A DNA stretch of 64,000 nucleotides. Source: Buxus sempervirens. Taxonomy: Eukaryota; Streptophyta; Magnoliopsida; Buxales; Buxaceae. Of the stretch, positions 43,653 through 53,309 are shown piece after piece. The notes below the pieces were generated by a model. The model was not told the origin of the DNA and made no database searches. It saw only the letters and a list, made by a program, of their open reading frames with translations. Made by a program: the position numbers and the translations under genes. The stretch covers positions 6,758,001 to 6,822,000 of the forward strand of contig OX387184.1 of the NCBI GenBank assembly GCA_947561395.2, given 5' to 3'. The number at the start of each line of letters is the position of its first letter. The first letter of the stretch is position 1.

Positions 43653-44675
43653 CTACAACAGGGAAGTGTCCTATGAAATTCAGTCCTACTTTACTTTGAA
43701 TCTCAATTCAGTTCAAATTTATCAGGAATACTACTTTGTTTTGATCTATATTCATGGCATATTTGTTAGGAGTAATGCTTTACTTTTGGGTCCAGATTCA
43801 ATTCATATTTAATAGGACTTTGGTCTCTTCAAAGCTATTGTCAAGAATTCTAACTTAACCTGGTTGTCTGTCACAGTTCAAGTGTTTCTGGGAAGATTTG
43901 AGACTAATGCAGAAGTTGTAATGAGTGGTTCTCCAGATACGAGTTGGTCTCAGGAATCATCAAGGTGGCAAAAACACAGGGAAATATAATAGTTCGGTAC
44001 AATCAGAGCATTACTACAATTTGAATGAAGGAAATGTCAATTGCAAGAAAAGAAATACCATATGATCAAGAATTGGCTATCAAGTCCGAAAAGAGCCAAT
44101 GGCATCAATTCAGAATAACATCAAGGTGATCATGCAAAGAGAAGTCAAGAGCAAGTCATGGGCAGACAGAGTATCAATTTATTCAGAACAGATGAAAATA
44201 AAAAAAAAAATCAATCAATGAAGGCATCAAAATCAGGTTGTCAAGCTTCTTCTAATCAAGAGGAACCATGGGAATTCAGCCAAGACAAATATGGGGAAAT
44301 GCAAAATCATGCCATTCAGTGGGAAAGGCAATCCCAATCAGTGCAAGTAAAAGTCATGACATCACAAAAAAATTTGAAGCATTGTAATCCAGCATGGTTT
44401 GTCCAAAACAACCAAGGCAATGGCAAGATTGGATTCATTCAGAAATTCAAACTCAAACTTGGCAGAAATTCAGAAATTCATGCAATTGACAGAAATCCAG
44501 ACTTGGCAGATGCAGGCAATTGGGGAAATGGACAATTCTCCACAATTAAGAGAAATCCTAGCATGGCAAAATTTCTTGGATGTAAGCACATTACAAAGAA
44601 AAAATAGCACATGGCATTGAAATTCGTCCAAATAAGCATGAATGGATTACCCAGAACAATTCCAATCTCACTAAC
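43653..44675 (-). other. Probable 5' UTR intron of the antisense PMD gene
   Basis: On the minus strand CCCAG|GTTAGTGAG (donor at 44675) and TTCCCTGTTGTAG|ATG (acceptor ending at 43653, directly before the start codon) bound 1023 bp. An open frame on the plus strand (44158-44607) has no recognisable domain and is probably spurious. Confidence 0.5.
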
Positions 44676-45000
44676 CTGGGCAAGCAGTGGAGAAGCAAGT
44701 GTCTGATTACAAATGGGACTCAAGGGACCAGTAGCCGGAGCAAGACCTCCAATGTCAGGCTGAGAAATCACAAGAGAATGGGAAAAATCGAGCTAGGGCT
44801 CGACTGCGGCTGTCAAAGAGCAATCACTGAAGTCGCCGGAGTTGCAGGTCGTCGCCGGCAGCAATAGGTATCGCCGGAGTTGCTGGAGATCGCCGGAGAA
44901 GCAGGACGAGTCGTCGGGTGAAGAAGAAGAAGGAGATGGCCGGTCTGGGTAATCGGAGCAAGAAGAAAAGGAATGAAAGGTCGCGGTCGCGCGCGACTTA
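44676..45000 (-). other. Probable 5' UTR exon and promoter side of the antisense PMD gene
   Basis: On the minus strand about 325 nt contain no ATG and are rich in CTCCGGCGA and TTCTTC words, as in plant 5' UTRs. It ends at a good donor. The likely start of transcription is near the dyad pair at 45014-45075; I see no clear TATA box. Confidence 0.45.
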
Positions 45001-45013
45001 AGTAAACATGCGG

Positions 45014-45075
45014 GATCCGGATACTCAGGCCGGATACCCGCAGACCCTGTATTATCCGATTACACTTACCGGATA
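45014..45075. promoter_or_regulatory. Two 23-bp dyads upstream of the antisense PMD gene
   Basis: Units at 45014 (GATCCGG-N9-CCGGATA) and 45053 (TATCCGA-N9-CCGGATA), 39 bp apart, matching the unit and spacing of the other arrays in E. Confidence 0.8.
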
Positions 45076-45675
45076 CTAAAGAAAAAAAGAAAAAAAATAG
45101 AAAAAAGCAGAAAATAATAGAAAAAAATAGAGGAAAAAACAGGAAAGAATAGAAAAAAAAGGGAAATGAAAAGAAAAAAAAAAAAAAAAAGAAGAAAAGG
45201 AAATGAAAAAAAAAAAGGAAAAAAGAAAGAAAAAAAAAAAAAAAGAAGAAAAGAAAAAAAAGAGAAGGAAAAGGAGGGAGCAAACTTGTGCTATAATTCT
45301 TACTATTTTCTCAAAATCCTATTTTTGCCTTGAAATCCACCTCACAGCCACGAGAGCTCTGTGGAATTCGGGACAACTTTGGGAAATGTGCCTGGTCAAA
45401 AGGATGATATCCACTCAATTTTCAACTTGGTTTGATAAAAAATCAGTTTTTCAAAAATCCTATTTTTGGGCTTAAAATCCACTTCACAGCCACAAAGGGC
45501 TCAGTGGAATTTAAGAACTCTTGGAGAGATGCCCCCTTAAAGTGAGGGCTTTTTGGCAAATCTCCACTCAAAAATGGTTTTCTACAGAAATTGAATTAAA
45601 CCGAGCAAATCATGCTCAAGGGAATGCAATTTGGGCTTGTCTACTCTTTGCAGCTCACTGCTTCGCAGCTCCCGC
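45076..45675. other. 3' untranslated region of E with an A/G-rich tract
   Basis: 45076-45275 is almost pure A/G (long A runs with G or GG breaks). After it come two copies of a CAC(C)TCACAGCCACGAGAGCTC-like segment (about 45335 and 45480). The same words occur near the 3' end of A (25400 and 48185), so this is shared lineage sequence. No gene. Confidence 0.55.
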
Positions 45676-45684
45676 AAAGAGGGG
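45676..45684 (+). other. Polypurine tract of element E
   Basis: AAAGAGGGG just before the 3' LTR at 45689; A has AAAGAGGGGG in the same place. Confidence 0.8.
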
Positions 45685-45688
45685 CAGT

Positions 45689-47963
45689 TGTAGACACCCC
45701 AAATTGCACAAACAATCATAAAAAATCATTATCTCCTGGAAAGCCAGCACAGAATTTGAAGAAAATATACTTTTACCTGTATCCGGATACTCAATCCGGC
45801 TACAAGTGCTCCTCCCCATATCCGGATAGTCATGCCGGATATGTGTGAGCCTTAGCGTATCCGGTACCATGTACCGGATACCTTAAGGCCCTTTGTTATC
45901 CGGTCTGATGTACCGGATACCTTAAGTTTGCTCAAAATTAGGGTTTTCCGAGAGCTTTTCACTTTTACCATCATGTCCCTCATTAAATGAGGGGAAATCG
46001 CGGAAATAGCCTTAGGGTTTAGGTTGGAGGGGTTCTAGACATTAATTTGTGTCTACCAATGACCTTAGCCCTTGCCTATAAATAGGAGCCTCCTCCTTGA
46101 GCAAATGGGACACAACTCTTGTTTTGAATTCTCGCAAAGAAGAACTCCAAGAGAAGAAGGAAACCGCTGTGGAATCGTCTCCAGAATTCAGGTAAGCCTC
46201 AACTTTTCTTTTATTTTCTGTCTTTACATTCCTAGATCTAGATCTCTTCTTCTACCTTTCTGTAGTGTAAAGCCTTGTTTGTATGTGTGGAAATCCTTCC
46301 CCGGCTCAAAGTATCTCAAGACTCCCCTAGCCGTAAAACGTGAAGGCGGATCTAGGAGAAACGAGACTGGGGATTGACCCTAGTGCTAGAACCCATGTAG
46401 CATAAGGATTTTGATTGATTGTAAACCGTTCCATATTCAAAGTACCCTTGATTATCTTAAAGAGAACAGAGGGAAACGATAATGGAACGGAACCCTAGGC
46501 TATGCTAGAACCTATTTTGTTGAATATATGCATGTTGTATTGATCTTGCTTGGTTTTACACTCTTGCACATACATATCACTATTTTGGCGGGATAGGCTC
46601 ATATTTGGGGTTTATTGCATTTATTGTGATAAATCTCAAATAAATGGCCTAAATCAATTCTGGAGTGTTTTTAATTGCTTTTCAAAGGTTTTGGATTCAT
46701 CTCACACGAATCACACACTTTTTATCAATTTTCGGATTTGATTTTCTTCAAAAATGGCTTAGCTTGACAGCACCTGTACCCTTACTTCGGACGTCCGTAA
46801 CTTCATCATCCGGATGAATTTTGGGGTGATTCTAGAACCATGGGAAAGGTGTGGCTGTCTAGTTTATGTCCACCAAATTTCATGAATTTCTCTCTAGCCG
46901 ATTTTTGACACCTCTCTGTCGAAGTTGAGTGGACAGTTCAGGTCCAAGTACAGAACTTGTCACTTTGACGGACCGCCATGTGTTCGTTTTAAGTCTGATT
47001 CGAATGATTTTTGTTTCTGAGTACTCCTTTATGAGTCTATTTTCAAATCCAGTTGGTTTCATAATTTTTGGACTCTATTTGAATTATTGGTAGCCGATTT
47101 ACTCAGAACTGCTCATTTGCATTTTTCTGGGTAAATCTGTGATCTTCGGGGCCTGTTCGGGTGACCACCCAAGGCACGTCCGAAGGGATTTTTGTATGAG
47201 GCTAGTTTCTCTGGAAAGATGGCCATACAGACTTCAATCACACCAAATTTCACGGATTTCTATGTAGTGGATTTTTCTAGACAATTTTCCAAAGTTGCCC
47301 ACTTACTACTTTTAAAAATCCCCAACAGCAACTTCAAAGGAGCATAACTCCTAGATTTTTCATCAGAATGAAGTGAAATTTTGCATGCGGCTCTTATTTA
47401 CCCTAATATTTCAAATGGATTTGGTTTGGTTCAATTCAGAATTGGATTTGAATGATTTTAAGGCAAATGGCATACTTTTTACCAAACTTCCCGGATTTGA
47501 TTTAACTTGGTTTTGATCAACTTGTGTTTTGATTTCCACCTCTTTAATGTTCCAGAAGTGATATTGACATAGGAGGAGATCTAAAATCCATTTGGATCTC
47601 CATGTGAATATATCATACACTTGTTCCTTTTTTAAGGCTTTTTTTCATGATTTTTAGCAAGCTTCTTATTTTCTTTTTAGCATGAACATACACTTGGCAA
47701 CCACTTCGTGTGGATGAATGGGGGTGCCTAACACCTTCCCCCGTTCATAATCTAATCCCCTTACCCATCTCTGGACTTGATTTTCAAGTAGGGTTTTTTT
47801 TATCCTAGAATTTGTCTTTTGGCTATTTTTGCCTACTTTTGAATTCTTTGGTGTCCATTCTCACCCCAAAATCATGAATGGTGGCGACTCTCCCAATTTT
47901 TGCGTTGAGCCCGCGTGTTGACGGAGGGACGATCACTCCGGTGATTTTTTCCCATGTCTCACA
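45689..47963 (+). repeat. 3' LTR of element E
   Basis: 2275 bp, the same length as the 5' LTR, with about four differences noticed by eye. Followed by target duplication CAAAG (47964-47968). Confidence 0.93.
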
Positions 47964-47968
47964 CAAAG

Positions 47969-48390
47969 CAAGTTCAATTAATCAGATGTTTTTCAAATGT
48001 GCAATTTTGAGTTGTGTCCGTTCTTTGCTGTCCATTGTGCTACAACTGCAGGCCACCCAGAAAAATTGTCTTTTTTATTATTTTCTCCGCACTTATCAGG
48101 AGATCAATGTCTATATTAGTTGTAAGTTGCAAGGATTGCCACCTTACCCACTTTTGTTTTAAAAATTTTGTCTCAAATCTCACTTCATAGCCACGAGAGC
48201 TCAGTGAGAGGAGAGAGGAGGATTTGGCCCTTAAGCTGAGGGACTTCTAGCAAATCTTCCGCAATAAATTCTTTTTTCCAAAATCTTCCACTTAATCCTT
48301 GCAAAGTGCAATTAGTCAGACAGAGATCTCAAAAAGTGCAATCTGTGGGGTCTTTTTGCTCTCTGCTGGTAATTGGTTCCAATCACCAGC
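47969..48390 (+). other. 3' untranslated region of element A after E
   Basis: No gene. Includes TCATAGCCACGAGAGCTCAG near 48186, also found upstream of E at 25403 and in E itself. Confidence 0.5.
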
Positions 48391-48400
48391 AAAGAGGGGG
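48391..48400 (+). other. Polypurine tract of element A
   Basis: AAAGAGGGGG followed by CAGC and the 3' LTR at 48405. Confidence 0.8.
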
Positions 48401-48404
48401 CAGC

Positions 48405-50222
48405 TGTAGACACCCCAAATTGCACTAAAAATGAGAAAATAATTGAAAATATTAATTGGGATTTAAAACAGGCCAAAAATGTATGAAAATGGATAATTTG
48501 AGCCTGGACCGTATTTTATCTACGGGCTAAGCGCGCCCGAATTCTAAATACGGGCAAGCAGCGCCTGTAGTAAATATACGGACATCGTGGGACCGTAAAT
48601 CATTTACGGGCATTCTAGACTCGTGCGAGTTTTATTCTTCTCTCGATTTCTGAGCCTTATCTTTAGCCCAATATCCCTTTAAATGAGCGAATTAGATGTT
48701 TTATTCGTGCGAAATATCTTTGTGGATAAAGGATGGGCATGATCTTGTGTTTAACTCAAATTGAAACTCTATCTTGCCAAACCTTGGACCAACCATGCCC
48801 CTGGGTGTGTCTATAAATAGAGGCTCTTTCCTCTAGCTAAGGGCCACGAAATTTTGAGTCCAAGGAATTCTAAGAAGCTCCCAAGAGAAGAGAAAGAACT
48901 CCTGCTGCTCTGCCTGCTCAATCCAGGTAAGTCCCCTATCCTTTTTATTTTCTGTCTTCAATTCTAGAAGTAATAGGATCATCTCTATTGCTGTAGAATA
49001 AGGCTATATCTGTTTTTGTATCCCTAAACTTGTCTCTAAGTACCTCAAGGGTCTCTCTAGCCGTAAAACGTGAAGAGAGAACTAGGGGAAAGGGGAACAG
49101 GTGGATCCCTAGAATAGAACCCCATATCTGTTTTTTTCCTTTTTTCATAGAATAAGGCCTGTGATTGTGTTTGTGTAACCAAACCCATCTCTAAGTACCT
49201 CAAGAGTCTCTCTAGCCGTAAAACGTGAAGAGAGAACTAGGGGAAAGGGGAACAGGTGGATCCGTAGGGTAGACCCCCATGTGCTCTAATTTGTGAGATG
49301 TGGCTGTTTTGAATATCCTGATAATGTTTTAATGCTTTTTATGATATATCTGAATGAATAACATGAATCTATGATGTTTATAGCATGAGATCCCCACTTT
49401 TTGACAAAATTTGGATTTTTGCCACTTTTGCACCTACAGCACTGTTTTCGTGATTTTTGTGGTTTTAGGCTAGGATCTTGGATTTATCATGATCAATATG
49501 GTAGATCTGAATCCAGAAGCCTGAAAGCAAATTCTAGGGTTTCATGATATGGTTTTTAAATTGTTTTTTCCTTTTTGAGAGAAGACCCTACGGTCTAAAT
49601 TCTCCCCTTTTGGTGTTCTTCATCAACGTGGGTATTTTTGGTTTTTATTTTCAAATTTAATGTGAAATTTGGGCTTTATCTATGTCCTGGACTGTTCAAG
49701 TTAAATTGTGAAATATTTTATAAAAATCATATTTTTCCAGATTTCTAGAATTTTGACTTGAAGCCAGATTTTTGGATTTTTCACTTTAAATTGATTTTAT
49801 TTGATTTTATCTCAATTTTATTTTGATCATGAAACCCTAGGAATGGTATGATCATATTTGAAAGTTCTGGATCAATCAGACTATTCATATGAAAAAACCA
49901 TACAGTTTTGTCTTTTTTGTGATTTTTCATGATTTTTATAGCAAGCTTTTTCCTTTATTTTAAACATGAACAATACCTGGCAACCACCTTGTGTGGATGA
50001 ATAGGGGTGCCTAACACCTTCCCCTGTTCATAACCTAATCCCCTTACCCATCTCTGGTTGTTTTTAAAGGAGGGTTATTTTTACCCTAAAATTGCCTTTT
50101 GTGCTTATTTAATATTCTGGTGTCCATTCACACCTAAATTGAATGGTGGCGACTCTTTGTTTTATATAATCCCGTGTGATGATTGAGGAAATCATTAGAT
50201 TGATTTTTTTCAATGTCTCACA
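48405..50222 (+). repeat. 3' LTR of element A
   Basis: 1818 bp, the same length as the 5' LTR. Differences noticed: GCCCGTA to GCCTGTA near 48567, GGCCATA to GGCTATA near 49005, CACCTT to CACTTT near 49784, and two at the right end (TTTCCCATG to TTTTCAATG). Target duplication GGTAC follows. Confidence 0.93.
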
Positions 50223-50227
50223 GGTAC

Positions 50228-50761
50228 AGATCTGATCCGGATCTTTTATTAGTTGAGAGATCTAAGTCAGATACACCCATGATGATAAAAACATCAAAAT
50301 GGAGAGTTTAGACCATAGGATCCTCTCTCTAAGATTAAAATAACTTCAAAATCACATCATGAAACCCTATAGGTTACTTTCAGGCTTTTGGTTTTAGATC
50401 TACCATATAGATCATGGTAGATCCAGAATCCTAGTCAAATATCACAAAAATCAAGAAAACAGTGATGTAGGTGCCATGGTGTGAAAAATCCAAAATATAA
50501 GAGGAAGTGGGGATCTCATGCTATAAACAGCATGGATCCATAGGATTCCTCCAGATTCAAAATAAAACATTTAAAACATGAACAGAGTAGTTAAAAGAAA
50601 TCCATATCACAGATGACAACACATAGGGGCCTATCCTACGGATCCACCTGTTCTCTTTTTCCCTAGCTTTCTCTTCACGTTTTACGGCTAGAGAGGAGTC
50701 TTGAGGTACTTGGAGATAGGTTTGAGAATACAAACATAATCAAATGGCATTATTCTACAAG
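50228..50761 (-). mobile_element. Antisense LTR fragment C1, right half
   Basis: Continues C1 after the A insertion. Read on the minus strand it follows the A LTR backwards: TTTCATGATG, GGTAGATC, ATCCCCACTT, then CGGATCCACCTGTTC and ACGTTTTACGGCTAGAG as seen on the plus strand at 50640-50690. It stops at the equivalent of A position about 7008, so the LTR 5' part is missing. Confidence 0.8.
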
Positions 50762-50863
50762 TGTAAGACATGGAAAAAATCAATTCAATGACTTCCTCAT
50801 CATCACACGGGATTGGTTCAAAACACAGAGTCGCCACTATTCTGTTTAGGGGTGAATGGACAC
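50762..50863 (-). mobile_element. Antisense LTR end C2
   Basis: TGTAAGACATGG...CACACGGGATTGG...GAGTCGCCACTATTC...GTGAATGGACAC repeats the same U5 end that C1 shows at 5878. It is therefore a second antisense copy, apparently inserted in C1, and is cut at 50863 by element B. The rest would lie beyond the window. Confidence 0.75.
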
Positions 50864-51425
50864 TGTAGACACCTGATTTTTGCACCCCTAAAATGGCAAA
50901 AAAATGAAAAGTCAAACTAAAAGTCAAACCCTGAGGGGGTCAAAAATTGACCTTTTGACTCAAGTGAATTTGGCCATCAAACTTCATCTCATTGAAAAGA
51001 GCATTTCGACACGATTCTAACGCAACTGAATTTGCTGGAATCGGAGTCCGGATGGAAAAGATATGAGCTGGTCAAACTTTTGGAGGGCGAAAAGTTGACT
51101 TTTTGCTCGACCCCAATTCGACTGCCAAACTTGATCCCTATGGATAGGTGGTTCCGAGCTGATTCCAACGACACTAAGTTTGTTGAAATCGGACACCAGA
51201 TAAAGAAGTTATGAGCAGTTGAAGTTTCAGAAAAAACTGCCCATGTGGCAAAAAGGCAGCAAAAATGGACTAAACCAATAAAATAAATAAGATAAAAGTG
51301 TTTAATAATATTTTAATAAAGAGAATCTCGTTTTCTAATAAAATAATCGGAAAAATCGGATAAAAATCCTGCAATAAGCCAAATTGAATAAAGTTTTGAA
51401 ATCCACACATTTTTAAAACGTGCGG

Positions 51426-51628
51426 GACCGTATTTACATTACGGGCAAGGCATGCCCGTATTTAAAATACGGGCACGCTTCTAGAAGGAGGACACGCGTC
51501 GCCGTACGGCGGAACACGCGTCCCGTACGGCCGAATCTGCGATAATTGCAAATATTCGTTTTTCGCCCGTATTTGAATTACGGGCAAGGCACGCACGGGC
51601 AAGGCACGCCCGTAATTCAAGTACGGGC
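51426..51628. promoter_or_regulatory. Alternating heptamer arrays upstream of the B promoter
   Basis: First block: GACCGTA 51426, TACGGGC 51440, GCCCGTA 51454, TACGGGC 51468, each 14 bp apart. Second block: GCCCGTA 51565, TACGGGC 51579, CACGGGC 51594, GCCCGTA 51608, TACGGGC 51622 (14, 15, 14, 14). Between them lie GCCGTACGGC and CCCGTACGG. The last heptamer is 14 bp before the TATA box. Confidence 0.8.
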
Positions 51629-51642
51629 ACGGGATTTTTGCC

Positions 51643-51651
51643 TATAAATAG
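51643..51651 (+). promoter_or_regulatory. TATA box of the B LTR
   Basis: TATAAATAG in TTGCCTATAAATAGAGAGG, the same form as in A and E. Confidence 0.75.
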
Positions 51652-51961
51652 AGAGGCCACCCCCCTTCATTTGAACAAGCCTTCTCCTCTGGCGATGACC
51701 CTCTCCCTCCTGGTGCACTCCATGGCCAAACCCTGCCATACCACCACTCCACCACCCTAGACCTTTTTAATGCCCAAATTGCCCCTCCATCCCAAAACCA
51801 TGCTCAAATACCCATAACCTTGTCTTAGCTTTGACCTTTCCTCTCCTTAGATTGAAGAATCTAACCAAGCCCTTCCCAATTCATCCCAGCAAACCTAGGA
51901 GGACGCGGAAGCGCTGCCCGAATCTTCAAAGAACCACAAATCTAACAAAACAAGCTAATTG

Positions 51962-51974
51962 CATTGTAAGTATT
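51962..51974 (+). promoter_or_regulatory. Probable 5' splice site in the B leader
   Basis: GCATT|GTAAGTATT is a strong plant donor, placed as in A and E relative to the promoter, although farther from it. Probable partner: acceptor at 57613. Confidence 0.45.
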
Positions 51975-52439
51975 CTCTAATTTGAATAAATTTAGCTTAT
52001 TCCATTGTCTTCTTTACTTATTTTTTTTTTAATCCCAATGCTACTAACTCATTTGCTGTTTGTTTTGAGAATCATGAAAAGATGATAATATAAAATGGAT
52101 TGTTACAATAAGGAGAAAAGAAGAGAAGAAGAAAGTGTCTAAAGGATGCTTTAATCCACCAACTTAATGATTCACTTGGTTTTTTTTAACATGAAATGCT
52201 GATATGTAAATCTTTAAAACATACCCTATCCTCTCTTGAATGAGGAGTGTGGTTGGTTGAACAAAAGAAAGAAGAAAGGAGCTCAAGACCCAAAAGAGAA
52301 GAAATGGCCTTTTAGGCCAAATGAAGCCAATAAAGTATCCTGAAGAATCTGGAAGCCCAGTTGAAGCTGCAGAAACACTAAAGGAAGCCACCGGAGTGAT
52401 CCCAAGAAGAATCGGCAGCAAAAGCACAGAATTCATTTC

Positions 52440-52542
52440 GCCCGTAAACTCAGGCCGGTCCAGCCTGGACCGTGTCTTATTCACGGGCAGAGGGGACCGG
52501 AATCCATTCACGGGCAGGCTAGACCGTGGAGCAAACACGGGC
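52440..52542. promoter_or_regulatory. Third heptamer array of element B, inside the LTR
   Basis: GCCCGTA 52440, GCCGGTC 52454, GACCGTG 52468, CACGGGC 52482, GACCGGA 52495, CACGGGC 52509, GACCGTG 52522, CACGGGC 52536: steps of 14 or 13 bp. Degenerate compared with the array before the TATA box. Confidence 0.65.
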
Positions 52543-53291
52543 GAAATGTAAAATAATGTAAAATTTGTCTTTTCTTGGTTTGGTTGGACCAATTTCGGTC
52601 TAAACCGGTCTGAACCATTCCCCTTAACCACTTTGGGCTTTCTTAAGCCCATTTTTGACTTTGGGCCCATACGGGCCCACCAACACCTCCCTGGGCCCAC
52701 TTGTGGGGCCCACCTTAGACTGGCCCATACCAGGCCCGTTTTCAATAAAACGGGCCCAGGCCACTAGACTTTGGCTAATGGGCCCATTCCAAGCCCGTTA
52801 AGCCCAAACTAAAGTTGTAAATATATAAAACTTAATAAAATAACCAAATGGGTTACCCAATAACCCAATTGGGCCTAAGGCCCAACCTTGGCAACCCACG
52901 GGTCTTCCAACGGGACCCGGGTACCGACCCACTTCACTTAAATAAATAAAAAGATAAAATCAAATAAAAAGGGACCCACACCTTCAAAGGGCCCCGCCAG
53001 ACCTAACAAGTCAGCATGCTGGTCTAGAAAGGGTGAATTTGACTCAGAAACCAGGGAGACCCGAGGGACCCGTCAAACCGACGGGGCGGACCGGGGTGTC
53101 TTTAGGACTTTCCCGGATCGTAACCGAGGACTTAGCTAGATCTCTAAAAAGCCGCAGACCAGACTTAGACCCGATTAGGGCAAAACCGTGTCTGCCTGCA
53201 CTCTCAGGCAGTGGCGACTCTGAAAATCCCGAGGCACGCGCCAAAGGCGCGCCCGGTGTGCGATCTAGGCCAGGTTTAGGTGCGCACAGCT

Positions 53292-53309
53292 TGGCGACTC
53301 TGCTGGGGA
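53292..53309 (+). other. Primer-binding site of element B
   Basis: TGGCGACTCTGCTGGGGA, 3 bp after the LTR end, identical to A and E. Probably tRNA-Arg. Confidence 0.85.

Larger units (their letters stand above)
25521..47963 (+). mobile_element. Element E: 22.4-kb Tat/Ogre-type Ty3/gypsy retrotransposon with two antisense genes
   Basis: LTRs 25521-27795 and 45689-47963 are each 2275 bp, beginning TGTAGACACCCCAAATTGCA and ending CATGTCTCACA. The target duplication CAAAG is at 25516-25520 and 47964-47968. Order: LTR, primer site, leader with dyad array and tandem array, gag-pro with G-patch, RT-RNase H-second RNase H-integrase, then two genes on the opposite strand, polypurine tract, LTR. The second RNase H places it in the Tat lineage; antisense ORFs between pol and 3' LTR are known there (for example Grande). 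Pol has one in-frame TGA. I noticed about four LTR differences, so insertion is recent. Confidence 0.93.
6423..50222 (+). mobile_element. Element A: non-autonomous Ty3/gypsy Tat/Ogre-type retrotransposon, interrupted by D and E
   Basis: Two 1818-bp LTRs (6423-8240 and 48405-50222) begin TGTAGACACC and end TGTCTCACA. The target duplication GGTAC is at 6418-6422 and 50223-50227. The internal part holds a primer site, a long leader with arrays, a gag gene and a collapsed remnant. The protease, RT, RNase H and integrase genes are absent: the sequence jumps from the end of gag to pieces matching E upstream of RT (about 22740-22920) and downstream of pol (about 23340 onward). Removing D (9712 bp) and E (22443 bp) leaves about 11.6 kb. 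I noticed about five LTR differences by eye, so the insertion is young. It probably depended on proteins from an E-like relative. Confidence 0.9.
50864..53288 (+). repeat. 5' LTR of element B
   Basis: 2425 bp from TGTAGACACCTGATTTTTGC to GTGCGCACA. It holds an imperfect internal duplication (about 50995-51075 against 51145-51225: GATTCTAACGCAACTGAATTTG / GATTCCAACGACACTAAGTTTG), heptamer arrays, a TATA box at 51643, a donor at 51966, a GGGCCC cluster at 52627-52880 and the U5 decamer TGGCGACTCT at 53212-53221. The right end is placed by the primer site only. Confidence 0.8.

Noticed and set aside
44158..44607. 149-codon open frame on the plus strand in the 3' region of E
   Set aside because: Composition is dominated by K, Q, N and S as expected from A-rich sequence, no domain is visible, and it lies within the probable 5' UTR intron of the antisense PMD gene.
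45076..45275. A/G-rich tract as a coding lysine-rich frame or a polypurine tract
   Set aside because: Simple-sequence composition gives open frames by chance, and the true polypurine tract lies at 45676 next to the LTR.
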